Shown: positions 53,401-64,000, counted from the first letter of the stretch. The stretch: DNA of 64,000 bases from Moniliophthora roreri (GCA_001466705.2 LATX02000035.1:1178001-1242000); one strand, 5' to 3'. A program made the numbers and translations. Notes: generated by a model not told the origin, from the sequence alone.

Positions 53401-55468
53401 AGCCCCAAGGAAAAGAAGTACACACTCCAATACTACCTCGACCTCGTCGATCAGCTCGTTAAGGAAGGCATTCACGTCCTTGGAATCAAGGACATGGCTG
53501 GGCTCCTCAAGCCTGAAGCTGCAAAATTGTGTGTTGCAGCGATCCCGTCTACATGTCCTCAACGCTGACAAGGACTTACAGGCTGGTTGGTGCGATTCGA
53601 AAGGCTCATCCTGACATTCCCATCCATGTTCATTCACACGATACCGCTGGCATCGCGACTGCTAGCATGTTGGCCTGCGCCGCCGCCGGTGCAGACGTCG
53701 TGGATGTAGCTATAGATAGTAAGATGAATTGTCTTTACCGAACTACTCCTAATGGCTTACCTTGGTGCTAGGCATGTCTGGTTTGACGTCACAGCCATCC
53801 ATGGGTGCAGTTTGCATGGCACTTGAACAGACCTCTCTTGGAACGGGCATTCGATATGAGGATATCCAAGCATTGAATTTGTATTGGAGTCAAGTCCGCA
53901 TGCTGTACAGCTGCTTCGAGGCCAATGTTCGCGCCTCCGACTCTAGTGTATTCGACCACGAGATGCCAGGAGGGCAGTATACTAATCTCATGGTATGACA
54001 TACCGCAACTTCTCCCGCGACACTTCTCGCTAACTTCTCGGTAGTTCCAAGCGTCTCAACTCGGCCTCGGAACACAGTGGTCCGGTAATTTGACTCTCTT
54101 TAATCTGCAGATAGCAAGGAACTCACGTCATTCTATTTCCAGTTATCAAGCAGAAGTACATTGAAGCCAATGAGCTGGTGAGTATAAGATTACATACGGT
54201 TTTAATGCGGGACCACTGACGTGGATATACGTTCATAGTGCGGTAATGTCATCAAGGTGCGTTATCTCTATTCATTTCTCGCTGATACGATATGATGGCT
54301 AACCAAACTCCATCAGGTTACGCCTTCCTCAAAAGTTGTGGGCGATTTCGCACAATGGATGACGTCGAATAACTTCTCGAAGCAAGATGTTTTGGAACGT
54401 GCTGAACAACTTGACTTCCCCTCTTCTGTCGTCGAATTCTTCCAAGGTTACCTGGGGCAACCAGTTGGAGGATTCCCTGAACCTCTTCGCACCAAGATCA
54501 TTAGAAACAAGCCACGTATCGATGGACGTCCCGGTGCGACTATGGCACCTTTGGACTTCAAGAAGATCAAAGCCGAGTTACGCAGCAAGTTTGGTAAACA
54601 CATTACAGATGCCGATGTTACCTCCTATGTCATGTATCCCAAGGTTTGTCGCACGTAGGGCGGGATGTGCCTGGGTCTAATTCTTCATTCAGGTATTCGA
54701 AGAATATCAAGGATTCTTGGAGAAGTATGGCGACCTCAGGTTAGTGCGAATGTCGTCGTCATCTTCGGTTATCTCCTGATGTGCATATTTCAGCGTCATC
54801 CCCACGCGCTACTTCCTTGGTCGTCCGGACATTGGCGAAGAAATGCATATCTCGATCGAAAAGGGTAAAACGTTGATAATCCGCCTCATGGCCGTTGGTC
54901 CTGTGGTAGAGGGCCATGCACAACGTGATGTTTGGTTTGAAGTTAACGGAGAGGTGCGTATCTTTTCATCGGATCATGTTTCTGTGGCTGATGTTGAACC
55001 AAGGTTCGAGCCGTCTCTGTCGAGGATAAAAACTCGGCAGTTGAAACTGTCTCACGGGAGAAGGCCACCTCAGATCCTGGCTCGGTTGGTGCACCTATGT
55101 CTGGTGTCGTTGTTGAGGTTAGAGTGAAGGAAGGCCAGGAGATCAAGAAGGGCGACCCTGTCTGTGGTATGTTTCTTGATCATATCTCTAAATGGTGTTT
55201 GAGTGTACTGACGGCTAATCACCAATCAGTACTGAGCGCAATGAAAGTGAGTGGAACATGATAACGAAGCCAAGTATTTTTGTGCTGACTATCCTTCTGA
55301 TAGATGGAGTCTGCCGTTACTGCGCCTGTATCTGGACATGTCAAACGGGTTGTTGTGCACGAAGGTTCGCATCTCCTCTCTCAAATTTAGAACACGGTCT
55401 GACGTCGTGGCTTCTTCATAGGCGATTCTATAAATCAAGGCGATCTCACTGTGGAAATTGTACACTAA
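50472..55468 (+). CDS. PYC1: pyruvate carboxylase, biotin-dependent
   Basis: Anaplerotic enzyme forming oxaloacetate from pyruvate and bicarbonate with ATP. About 1,190 residues in roughly 20 exons. The N-terminus [18 protein letters not shown] has no clear mitochondrial presequence, in line with the cytosolic fungal enzyme. Biotin carboxylase domain: [34 protein letters not shown] (ATP loop), [13 protein letters not shown]. Carboxyltransferase domain: [55 protein letters not shown]. Biotinyl domain: VLSAMKMESAV with the biotin lysine. Three exons are tiny: 53269-53273 (5 nt), 54239-54256 (18 nt) and 55230-55246 (17 nt). The protein ends [10 protein letters not shown]. All catalytic regions are present. 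Confidence 0.95.
53269..53273 (+). other. 5-nt micro-exon in pyruvate carboxylase
   Basis: AAAAT between introns 53219-53268 and 53274-53322 is needed to read [16 protein letters not shown]. Skipping it, or using the only other nearby acceptor, gives the wrong frame. Confidence 0.75.
55230..55246 (+). other. 17-nt micro-exon carrying the biotin motif
   Basis: This exon encodes V-L-S-A-M-K; its last codon is the biotin-accepting lysine and the next exon opens with Met-Glu-Ser. Both flanking introns have GT and AG ends. Confidence 0.8.
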
Positions 55469-55871
55469 AGAAGACACACGGGAAAAGAACACTTGTACTG
55501 TTTGTGAATGTGTATTTGTACGGTATTATACTGGTAGAAACGTTGCTTTCTTGTCATGCATTGAACAAACCTTTTCGAGTTACTGCATTCTGAATGAAGG
55601 TCTAGAATGCTACGATGCCAGTCGAGATCAATTAGGTGAAGTCGCGCAATTCACCTTGAGCCTTTGGCGAATCGTCAGTTTCATATCGGTATCGAAGGTT
55701 CACACCGCACACTATAGATTGGCTAAAAGTTTAAGGGTACACGAACAAATGATACTTTGAAGAATTGATGGTAGGAAGTAATTCATTTATATCATGTCTT
55801 TGACACGTCCCAAATTTTCCTCACATTCTGAATGGAGTTCTTGAATTATGTGCTGTGGTGAAAAATTTAGC
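55469..55871. other. convergent intergenic region
   Basis: 403 bp between the 3' ends of pyruvate carboxylase and the nitronate monooxygenase. I see nothing beyond the expected 3' untranslated regions. Confidence 0.5.
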
Positions 55872-57233
55872 CTACATCTGCGCATGAGGCAGAGAAAGAC
55901 TTGCCGCCGCTGGTTTAATCGATTTCATGAGCCCAACGCCGGTACCTGCCCAAACCACCATACGGGCGGGATCTCTTGCCGTAGTACCCTGCTTGAGAAG
56001 CCTCTGTAATTCCTCAAGCTGCAACCCGGCGTTAAAGTCCCTGACCGTATCTGCAAATTGTATGTAATCGATGCAGACTGGTATCAATGCTAATGATAAT
56101 TGCTTCGCCTCACCATTTAGAAGGCCGCGACCGTCAACACCTTCTGGCCATTCAAGCGTACCCCGAGCGTTATCAAATGCCATGCTACGTACAGTCGATG
56201 TTGGTCCAGCCTCAATAAGTGCGCGTCGTTGTTCATCCGAATACAAACTTTCGGGTGATAACAAAAAGCGAGTACCCATGACCACGCCAGAGGCCCCGAG
56301 AGTTAGCATGGAGGCTATATGAGACCCTGTGGCCAGCCCTCCCGCAGCCAATACAGGCGGGCCATTAACGGAGTCAGATAGGTTCAAAACCAAAGGCAGC
56401 AAAGTTAACAATGACGGTGCTGCTCCAAGGCCGTGTCCTCCCGCTTCGTTACCTGTGATCTCTTTCAGCATGGATATACAGAAGGGAGTGAGCAAAGATC
56501 CTTCCTTGGACTACGACTACATCTACCTTCCAGTCGCTGATAGCACTTGAAGCTTCTTGCAACGTATTCACGAGAACGAAAACGACCGTACGGTGGCTTT
56601 TAGGCTTGCGCTGATCATACTCGCGAACGAATTGGACCCATTTTCCAAGGTCTCGGCCAAATGAGAACCAGACGGCTTGGACTTTGTTGTCCAGGGCGAA
56701 CGAAATGGACTCCTTTGCTTTGGACTCGTCCTTTTCAAGTAACCAGCCGAAGAATCCGACTCCAATTGGCAGGACGTCGCCATCAGGGTGGGATTTCTGC
56801 GCATCAACCAACGTAGAACGTGCGAGAGCGATCTCGTTTCCGAGTACGTCGAGAGATTCGTACCCTAGATACAAGAAGTATTTGGAGGTGTCAAGCGAAA
56901 GCTTGAAGCTCGTAACTTGGAGAGGAGATACCTGACGCTATGAATCCAAAACCGCCTGGTTGGCGCGTGAAGATGAGTATGTGTAGACTCTGCAGGCAAA
57001 GAAGAATCACCTCCTATTGTCGTTTGTGCCGCTAGAGCGCCTGGATGCAGAGTTTTAGTACCTGACGGATGTGTTGCCGGACCTGAGATGTACCTCCCGA
57101 TGCACCCGCCATCGGAGGTGTCACGATAGGGCTGGTTATGCCTGAAGTAGAAAGTCAGAAGAGCCGAGCGACTTTCGGATGACCTGGGCCTCTTACCCAG
57201 TAAACGGGTTAATGGAGTGTCGATTCGATGCAT
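55872..57233 (-). CDS. nitronate monooxygenase (2-nitropropane dioxygenase family)
   Basis: FMN-dependent TIM-barrel enzyme that oxidises alkyl nitronates such as propionate 3-nitronate. The start MHRIDTPLTRLLG continues across an intron as ITSPIVTPPMAGASGG, the FMN-binding N-terminus. The body has VLPIGVGFFGWLLEKDES, AVWFSFGRDLGKW and VDVVVVQGNEAGGHG, where EAGGH carries the conserved His. The flavin-phosphate-binding region reads PPVLAAGGLATGSHIASML and LGASGVVMGTRFLL. About 370 residues in at least five exons. The exact early exon borders near 57000-57130 are uncertain. Confidence 0.87.
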
Positions 57234-57266
57234 GTCAATGTGGTGGGTTCAGTCGGAATACTCTCC

Positions 57267-57274
57267 TATATATA
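57267..57274 (-). promoter_or_regulatory. possible TATA box of nitronate monooxygenase
   Basis: TATATATA lies only about 34 bp before the chosen start codon. If used, the leader would be extremely short, so either the true start is downstream or this is not the active element. Confidence 0.25.
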
Positions 57275-57507
57275 CTCAAGCAATGCGAACGGGAGTCGGA
57301 TGCATGAGCAATTTGCTGACTTGTGCTGACAAAAGCCAGAGAGTACTGGTCCGAAAGGTACCGATGAGGGCGTTTCGACCGAGCGTGATAGTCGGAGCCA
57401 AGGTGTAATAGCACAACGCGCGCTTAACCATACAACGACTTGCATTTCACCCCCCACTGTCACTCCGCCACGCCTTCCTTTATTAGTTATCTTACTTTAT
57501 TCTCAGC

Positions 57508-58303
57508 ATGTTCTTCAGAAGCCTCACAAGAATCAATTCCAGCATTGTCATCCGCTCATTTTCCACTTCTATTCCTCGATCCGATTTCCATTTCGATACC
57601 CATCAGTTCGTGCAGCGGCTGGAAAGAGAAGGTCTGAATCGTGCGCAAGCAGAGGGTATTATGACGGCCATGGCGGAGGTTATCGACGAGAGTATACGGA
57701 ATATGACCAGTAACATGGTCACCAAGGCCGAGCAGGAGAAGGTGCGACCTCTTCCGAACGTTACACGGCTGCTGAACAATGATTCTGTCTATAGCACCAC
57801 TATAAACAGCAAGTCGACTTTGCTCAAATTAAATCCGAGCTACAGCTTATGGAGAAGAATGACTTGGCTATGATCAAGGCCGAAAACGACCGGCTAGTGA
57901 GCGACATTGAAAAATTGAAGCAACGTCTGCGGGAGGAGATCACACGGACGCAGGCTGGTGTTCGCTTGGACTTGAATTTGGAAAAGGGTCGGTTACGGGA
58001 AGAAAGCAGTGGTCAGGAGCTCAAGATCAAAGAGGTGGAATATAAGATTGAGCAGGAGATTGCTTCGTTGCGGACAAACATACAGGCTTCCAAGGTTCGG
58101 GTTTCCTTTTGCCTCATCTCGTGCTGATGATTGAATGTCCTGTCTTGAATTACAGGCAACGACACTACAGTACCTCGTGGGGCTGGGTACGTACTCTCCT
58201 TGTGCTTTTTCACAACTTCCACGCTGACTGTTCTTATTCTCCCGTCCCAATAGTCACTGGTTGCTCAGCTCTACTGATGGCGTATCTTCGGTTTCGTATG
58301 TGA
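57508..58303 (+). CDS. mitochondrial coiled-coil protein, CCDC90/MCUR1-like (DUF1640)
   Basis: Small protein of about 210 residues. The N-terminus MFFRSLTRINSSIVIRSFST is Arg/Ser rich with no acidic residues, a good mitochondrial targeting signal. FDTHQFVQRLEREGLNRAQA, then EGIMTAMAEVIDES, is the family signature. A long coiled coil follows (QIKSELQLMEKND to KIEQEIASLR), and a single C-terminal membrane helix LVTGCSALLMAYLRFRM. Relatives are yeast Fmp32 and human CCDC90B/MCUR1 of the inner mitochondrial membrane, linked to the calcium uniporter or to complex IV and proline metabolism. Which role applies here is not known. Four exons. It converges with the UCH gene, 90 bp apart. Confidence 0.88.
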
Positions 58304-58393
58304 CTACACTTCAATGTTCTTGTATTTGTACGCGGCGACGTTCTTTCTATACCTTTACACTATCATTCCCCTCTTTCCCGTTGATATCCCGGT

Positions 58394-59685
58394 TCACCAG
58401 TCTGATGGAGGGCCCAGCGAAATCATGCTGTATTGGATGCTGGAAGACTGCGCAACATAGACATCGCGGACCAGAGTCGCCACATCCTGTTTATAATGTA
58501 CATATAGGCACTTTGAATATATCAATCGAGAATGGTTATATAACGAAACTGACCTTGAGAAAGTCCCCAGTTGGACACACGCCTCGATCAAAAGGACCAA
58601 CACGACGCCCATCGAATTCTATGATGTGGGGTTCATTGTCAACCTTGATTTCCACGAAGCAGGTGAAATGAAGGTCTGTATCGAGGTCGGTGGGAACAGC
58701 AGACTGGCCGGTAGAAGCAGCGTCGGCATGAATGTTGGCGAAGAGGGGGGTGTTCTCCAGAAACTCGGCTCGTTCCTGTGGGTTTTTGGCTATCAATTGG
58801 CGCGGCGGAGGAGGGAGTCAGCGTCAACCCAAACCCAGAGTGCGGCGCTCATTGCTTCCTTACTGACTTTTTGCAGCTTCGATAAATTGCTGGAGAGGGC
58901 TTTCAGGCACCAAAGACACGTTAGTCTAATTGTTGAGAAAGTCGGTAAAAGAGAGGGGTCGTGTCAATTGCCATGCTTTCGGGATGGGAAATGAATCGAG
59001 AGGACAACGTACATTTGCCAGCGCATGCAAGAGACCAATGGTTCCACAAGCGTTTGGGATCTGTCAAACAAATGAGAGGAAGGTACGTTGAGTATTCTTC
59101 TTCTTCTTCTTTTTTTTTTTTTTTGACTGCTAGGATGGATGATATCTGATACGGAAATAAGGGTGGACATGGAATGACACTGACCGTTTGTTTGATCCAA
59201 AGGGTGTTTTCTGGCAACTTTTGATCTTTGATCTTGTCGTCGTCTTCTCTACGTTTTTCTTCCAAAGCATCAGAGATTGGGAACAGTAAAAGGATCGCTT
59301 GTACGGGTCGGGGAACCATGGCAAGGAGCTGAATAAATTGGTTGATCGATGTGCATGAGCCACACGTTCCTTTGATGATGGTGCGATGGGATGGCGACTT
59401 ACTTCCTCATCGAACCCATAGATGTCGGTAAACTGGAAATCGGAGGAGACGAGTCCGGCCTTGTTGGCCCACTAGCGAGCAAGCAGACAGGATGAGTTGA
59501 AAAGAAGAAGCATGGAGACGCGTAGAATCGGACGCGTACCGAGTTGAGGACCTGATATCAACGAGTTTTCAATCAGGCCGTTGTAACGAGTAAAACGAAT
59601 AAGCCCTTGTGGAATGACGTACCTCTGGGTTACATTCGAGAGGAATCCAGCGACCTAAAGTCTGGCTTTTGGTTTCTGACGACAT
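58394..59685 (-). CDS. ubiquitin C-terminal hydrolase (UCH, Yuh1/UCHL3-like)
   Basis: Cysteine protease that frees ubiquitin from small adducts. The start MSSETKSQTLGRWIPLECNP is typical, followed by FQFTDIYGFDEE and MVPRPVQAILLLFPIS. The catalytic region IPNACGTIGLLHALAN holds the active Cys. Further on is LDTDLHFTCFVEI with the catalytic His, and the conserved Asp in IIEFDGRRVGPFDRG. The last exon, after an intron at about 58475-58545, ends SIQYSMISLGPPSDW. About 260 residues, eight or so exons; the middle exons near 58830-58950 are less certain. A T-rich repeat lies in one intron (59096-59124). Confidence 0.9.
59096..59124. repeat. (TTC)n / poly-T tract in a UCH intron
   Basis: Four TTC-type units run into a stretch of 14 or more T on the plus strand, inside the intron before the UCH exon with the active-site Cys. 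Confidence 0.8.
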
Positions 59686-60444
59686 GATGGTTGGTGAGGA
59701 AGGACGAGTTTGACGCGTGACGCGGACCGAGACAGGCCACCACGATGGGACATGTACTTACCTCCAAGTACTCTAACATGAACTCCCTCATGCACCTACA
59801 CGGCGGAAATTTTTGTAAACACCTTGGCAGCCATGCGGTGTGAGGTATGTTTCCATGATTCTACTGTACATCTCGACGCGGGTACAAGGTTGAATGATCA
59901 AAAAGCACATGGAATATGGTGGTACTAGTTGTTGTGCGCGCATTACGAGTATATGGGATCTACAGATATTGCGGCGTTCAAAAAAAATAAAATGACTGAC
60001 CTCGCCGTCCGTGAATGTGACTCGAAGAGTGTGAAGCATGAATGAAATCACCGCATCCGTTCATTCATTATTAGGGTCAAAGTCAAGGGCTGATAGTTCC
60101 GTCGTTCCTCGGTGTTATACGGAGATGGGAGCATGTCAGTCAAAATTAGAAGAGGGAGCCTCATTCAAAGACATTTTTATTTTTTTTTACTAGATGAAAA
60201 ACTCGGTGCCCGACTCGAGATTGTCCTCGGAGTTGGATGGGGGGCAAGGGAGAAGCCTGGAAGCGGGTTGCATGCCTAGGTGGCAGTCGCGGGAGACAAT
60301 CTGTTACTGAAATGATTAGCGGAATAATAGGTTCTCGAGCGATCGCGCCCTGAGAATTATTGAGAAAAGGGCCAGGCTCAGGAAAAGGAAGGCTGGCCTC
60401 ACAGGCTCAGGCTCAGGGTCCGACGTTCTGAAAATAACACCGCA

Positions 60445-60459
60445 GGGGGGGNGGGGGGG
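60445..60459. repeat. G homopolymer with one unresolved base
   Basis: Seven G, one N (60452) and seven G. The N shows the assembler could not settle the run length. Confidence 0.9.
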
Positions 60460-60625
60460 CTTACGCGAAGATGGGTGGACTTCCTCGAGGATGCCGACAC
60501 GAGGACATTGTGACTGCGGCAGTGGGGGGAGGCGTGCATCGTTGGAGAAACGGCGGACAATGACAACAACGTCAGCACGGAGCAGAGGTAGAGTAACTCC
60601 GTATCGTGCGATGACGAACAGGAAA

Positions 60626-60669
60626 TAAAAAAAAAAGAAAAAAGAGAGAGAGAGAGAGATACACACACA
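60626..60669. repeat. compound simple repeat, poly-A / (GA)n / (CA)n
   Basis: An A-rich tract is followed by about eight AG units (60643-60659) and then about four AC units. Likely length-variable. Confidence 0.85.
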
Positions 60670-61093
60670 TGTGATGGAACCCTGTGGTCGAAAGCATGTG
60701 TTGATGCATCAGACACTGATATGGAGGCTGTTGTACGAGTTTGGCAAGAAGATCACGACGGTCGGAGGATATTACACGCTAATCCGGGCTACAAGGTAGT
60801 ACTACTAAGTGCAGCAAACTGGCAATTGACATCGGACCCGTTTGCTCTGGAATCGAGGTCGAGCTTTTTTGATTGTTCGGGAGCATGGACGGGGGGGTTG
60901 GCTGCGGGGGGGCTGCCAATGCGTAAAACCAAACGTCGATGTGCAAATCTGGGCTGATTACATACAATTATTACGGCTGTTTATAGGCGAGATTCGAGAT
61001 CCAAGGGCATCGCAGATCCAGACTTTGAGCCACTTTCTTGGGTCCATCCTCCGAAAATGGACACAACTGCTTTTTTTTTTCACACACGCACAC

Positions 61094-61100
61094 ATATAAG
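61094..61100 (+). promoter_or_regulatory. likely TATA box of the Ecl1-like gene
   Basis: ATATAAG about 95-100 bp before the chosen start codon, after a (CA)-rich stretch. Spacing fits a core promoter. Confidence 0.35.
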
Positions 61101-61193
61101 CAGCCGAGCCTCATGTACACTTCCACCCAACTTGCCAGAGGCGTCGCCCAAGTCTTGCCCTCTTCCTCCTCTTCCTCCTCCTCCTCCTCCATC

Positions 61194-62130
61194 ATGGATT
61201 TAGACTTTTGCCTCGTCTGCCAATGCCACTATGTATGTTCTCTTTTTTTCCCGCTTCATTCTTTGCTCTTCAACTATTTCCTTTTAGGAGGGCCCGGGTC
61301 CATATTGCTCTCGCGAGTGCCAACCTTCTTACATCCAGATCCGTTCCCCCTCAGAGTTTGACGGTGAAGAAGACAACGACTACTTTACGGATGACGTCGA
61401 AGAACCCATCTACCATCATGTAGAGGATGCTGTAGCAATCCCACCTTCTCCAGAGTCGTCTTCACCCAATCTCCATCAACACATTCGCGAATGGGCCGCA
61501 AATATTCCTGCAGGTCCTCCCCCAAATACTCCCCAAATACCTCCCATTTCCACCACTTATCCACGTCCAAAGCTTTTGTCCAGCTCACAAAAGCCAATGC
61601 CTTCACTCTGCATGTCGAAACCAGACACTTCTTCCCTTTGCAATTACAAGCAAAGAGTCGCCTCCACTTCGTCTCTCAACATCGATACTCTCCCTTCACC
61701 AGCAACAGAGTCTTCCCTCGCTACCCCCACATCAACAACCTCCCCCATGGCCTTTCCATCAAAACCAAAATCTTCTACCATCTTGGCAATGGTTCGCTCA
61801 TGGGTCACTCCTCCTTCCCACTCGTACTCCAAGGAAATCGCCTCTCACTTTCCTCGTTCATCGTCTCCGTCATCAGATTATGACGACCACGACGATCATC
61901 GGTCGACCATTTGGTGGATTCCAGATGTGCCTCTTCAGGACTCTCCACTCAAAAAGAGTCCTGCTCAACTCATCACCAAAAAGCCCCAGTCCGACGCAAC
62001 GCACTTTTTCCAACCAGGTTGCGTCCCTACTCCACGACGGTCGCAGACCCAACTGTGTGGCTCTTTCACCAGGCATGACCTCCCGCCGTATCATTCAAGG
62101 GGCAGGAAGCTCTCTCGAGTCGTCGCATAA
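61194..62130 (+). CDS. Ecl1-like zinc-binding protein (life-span regulator family)
   Basis: The start MDLDFCLVCQCHYEGPGPYC is joined across one intron (after CHY at about 61232), followed by SREC. The C-x2-C ... C-x3-C spacing right at the N-terminus is the hallmark of Ecl1/2/3 proteins, which in fission yeast extend chronological life span and answer sulfur, zinc or iron shortage. The remaining ~270 residues are Ser/Pro/Thr rich and probably disordered, with an acidic run SDYDDHDDHRST and a C-terminal basic end RGRKLSRVVA. An in-frame upstream ATG at 61112 would add a poly-Ser leader; I prefer MDLDFC by family. Molecular role unknown. Confidence 0.7.
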
Positions 62131-62332
62131 TGGACTTTATATGTATTCTTCTTCTTGGTCGCTCTCGTATGCTTAGATGACAGTTTCTTTGGCAATTTTT
62201 TTTTTTCCTTTCCGCATCTACACACACATTTACACCCCCCCAACTCAAAATTGTGCCCTCTATGCTTTATATCAACTAGCACTACTACGACCCATCGGTC
62301 GGCATCATTCATTTCCACTCCACCGCAATGTT

Positions 62333-62333
<1 letters not shown>

Positions 62334-62375
<42 letters not shown>

Positions 62376-62391
62376 TTTTTTTTTTTTTTTT
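62334..62391. repeat. long poly-T tract
   Basis: 41 T, one G (62375) and 16 T, about 200 bp after the Ecl1-like stop codon. Confidence 0.9.
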
Positions 62392-62711
62392 GCTGCACAC
62401 GTTCCCTCACCTCAAAAATAGGCAGTCCCTTGCTTTCTGGATTCCTTCATATTAGATACCTCTCGCATCACATAGAATTTCTCCTCTTGCCACCATTATA
62501 CTGTACGCTATCATTTGTGCCATCATCGTCAACCACCATCGTTGTAACACATATACATATATATCCACATTCTGAATGGATACCTATCCAGTCGTCGAAC
62601 AATTGTTGATGTGCCCAACATCAGACTTGGTTAACTACTCCGCCGATGTTTCCCAACAAACTATTAAGAATGTAGCCGTGTTTGTTTCAGCCTTTTTCAT
62701 TAAGCTTCTTT

Positions 62712-62738
62712 CCCCCCCCCCCCCCCCCCNCCCCCCCC
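62712..62738. repeat. C homopolymer with one unresolved base
   Basis: Eighteen C, N at 62730 and eight C. Length is not reliable. Confidence 0.9.
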
Positions 62739-62775
62739 GCAGTTTTTCCACTTGGCGACAGAAAGAAAAACTTTT

Positions 62776-62791
62776 GAGAGAGAGAGAGAGA
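62776..62791. repeat. (GA)8 microsatellite
   Basis: Perfect GA units a few tens of bases after the C-run. Confidence 0.85.
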
Positions 62792-63164
62792 ATATGCTGT
62801 TGTTGTCGGTGCCTCACCCGGTGGTACGGTTCCCAAGATCGACTCAAAACAGCAACTTTTTTTCAAAGACCTTCCGCAAGACCATTCTTCTTCTTCTAGA
62901 GTCCAAGACGTCCTGATTCTCTAGGAAATCATGATGACACCACAAATCCCCCAAAACCAACCGACTGATCTTCGCGACACCCGCCACTCTATTAATTTTA
63001 CTCACTCTGGGACAAGGCGAAAAAGAAAAATGAACAGGGCCGAGCTCTCGCAATAAAATGAACAGCGCCTTTCTGGTGGCCCTGGCCTGGCCACCCGCCC
63101 TTGAGCTTGACCCATGTATACCGAACGAGTCAGTGGCTCTTTCCCATTGGGGGCAAAAAGTCCC

Positions 63165-63181
63165 AAAAAAAAAAAAAAAAA
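63165..63181. repeat. poly-A run
   Basis: Seventeen A in a row within the non-coding right end. Confidence 0.85.
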
Positions 63182-64000
63182 GGGTTTCATCAGAAAAGAA
63201 GTCCAGGGAAGCGTTGATATGACAGTGGGATTGTTTGTCTATTCAAATCTGAAAAAGGTGAGGGCGGGTGACATCTCCTGACTCGGCTTTTTACTCCGTA
63301 GAGCTGGGACCCTTCAACCTTGTTTGGGCTCGGTCGTTCTCAGGCTTCGAGAAAGAGGGTGCAAAGAGTGCGAAAGGTTGCGGTGGAAGGTGGCTCTGAT
63401 GATTTATTGAGACGCCACGACGTCCAAGACTAAGCGTATCTATGGGGAGTGGAGGGGCGGACAAAGTGTCAATATACATATGAGGAACCTGAAGAGCTCT
63501 AGTCTAAAACAAGTGGGATACTAGCTTCTTTCTGGGTGGAGTGAGAAGGAGAGAACGAACCCCTCGAAGCTCGAATGTATTGAAGAAAGAAAGAAGGAAA
63601 AAAATTTTTTTTGCCATCATTCGGCCACCTTGAGTGCTGTTGTGGGCTGTAAAGTGATCGCTAGCAGTGCCTCTACCCCTCGATCTGCTTCTGACTCGAC
63701 TTGTTTAGAGGGGCATACACACACCGTCTTACGACAAAGCTCGCCGTTAACGTTGACATCGAGGACTCTTTGATCAAAGCGAGCCCCCCCTCGAAATTCC
63801 CATCATGATGAACAATGGGAGAGGATCGCCATTGTTACGATAATTGTCCTTCTTTCTCGAATCTCTGTTACCTGGGATTCTTCTACAGAGGACTTGTGAT
63901 GATGATCGTAACGAGAGACGAAAGGACGATCACAAGTCCACATCGCCAGCGTGTGTGTGAGCATGCCAACTCGGGCCTTGCTGTGTTCATCAACCGTAAG

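Larger units (their letters stand above)
59686..61193. other. 1.5-kb intergenic region, UCH / Ecl1-like gene
   Basis: No convincing gene. It holds a G-run with one N at 60452, a poly-A to (GA)n to (CA)n simple repeat at about 60626-60669, and a likely TATA box at 61094. Frames on both strands are low complexity. It may contain a long leader of the downstream gene. Confidence 0.45.
62131..64000. other. non-coding, low-complexity right end
   Basis: No gene supported in 1.9 kb. The region has long T, C and A runs, a GA repeat and one N. Short frames consist mostly of homopolymer translations. The last 500 bp are ordinary sequence without a protein-like frame and may be the promoter of a gene beyond the window. 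Confidence 0.45.

Noticed and set aside
59788..60051. 87-codon frame on the minus strand upstream of UCH
   Set aside because: Composition is not protein-like, no motif, and no splice partners; likely promoter or leader sequence.
62155..62609. Frames rich in Phe around the poly-T tract
   Set aside because: Translations of a homopolymer, not genes.
60440..62740. Inverted repeat or mobile element between the G-run and C-run regions
   Set aside because: Similarity is limited to homopolymers and GA units in the same orientation; no terminal repeats, target duplication or transposase frame.

Overview
The window looks like a gene-dense piece of a basidiomycete nuclear genome, most likely an Agaricomycete (mushroom-forming fungus). 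I infer this from almost every gene being split by short introns of about 50-60 nt with GT/AG ends, intergenic gaps often only 75-400 bp, no bacterial-type operons, and protein families in their fungal form: Zn2Cys6 factor, Hpt1-type HGPRT, Ecl1-type zinc protein, fungal EF-hand MscS channel, cytosolic-type pyruvate carboxylase. No rRNA, tRNA, CRISPR array or transposon was recognised.

Layout. 0-0.8 kb: 3' part of an unrecognised gene. 2.4-5.2 kb: an STK32/YANK-type kinase (minus) diverging from guanylate kinase (plus). 5.3-13.9 kb: an ABCC/MRP-type ABC transporter and an EF-hand mechanosensitive channel. 14.1-23.8 kb: three subunits of the SAGA coactivator, Sgf73/ataxin-7, TAF10 and Ada1/Hfi1, all on the minus strand, interleaved with a Baeyer-Villiger-type monooxygenase (minus) and a Zn2Cys6 transcription factor (plus). 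23.9-35.3 kb: a membrane-anchored GT2-like glycosyltransferase, the mRNA-decay factor Pat1 and the glycogen debranching enzyme. 35.5-46.5 kb: makorin-type E3 ligase, Mcm10, RNA polymerase III subunit Rpc53, HGPRT, a mitoferrin-like carrier and Arp2. 46.8-55.5 kb: pyridoxal kinase, Golgi GDP-mannose transporter and pyruvate carboxylase. 55.9-62.1 kb: nitronate monooxygenase, a CCDC90/MCUR1-like mitochondrial coiled-coil protein, a UCH deubiquitinase and an Ecl1-like zinc protein. 62.1-64 kb is non-coding as far as I can see, rich in homopolymers, with one of the two single-N assembly ambiguities.

Most genes are housekeeping genes with no common pathway. Two patterns stand out. First, the three SAGA genes within 9.7 kb, beside a sequence-specific transcription factor. 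Second, very small exons that conserved protein motifs force on the gene models: a 5-nt exon in pyruvate carboxylase, a 7-nt exon behind a probable GC-AG intron in HGPRT, an 8-nt exon just before the ABC signature, a 17-nt exon ending on the biotin lysine, and a Zn2Cys6 cluster spread over consecutive 21-29-nt exons. I saw no clear candidate for a wholly new biological system; the SAGA cluster and the micro-exons are the observations most worth following.
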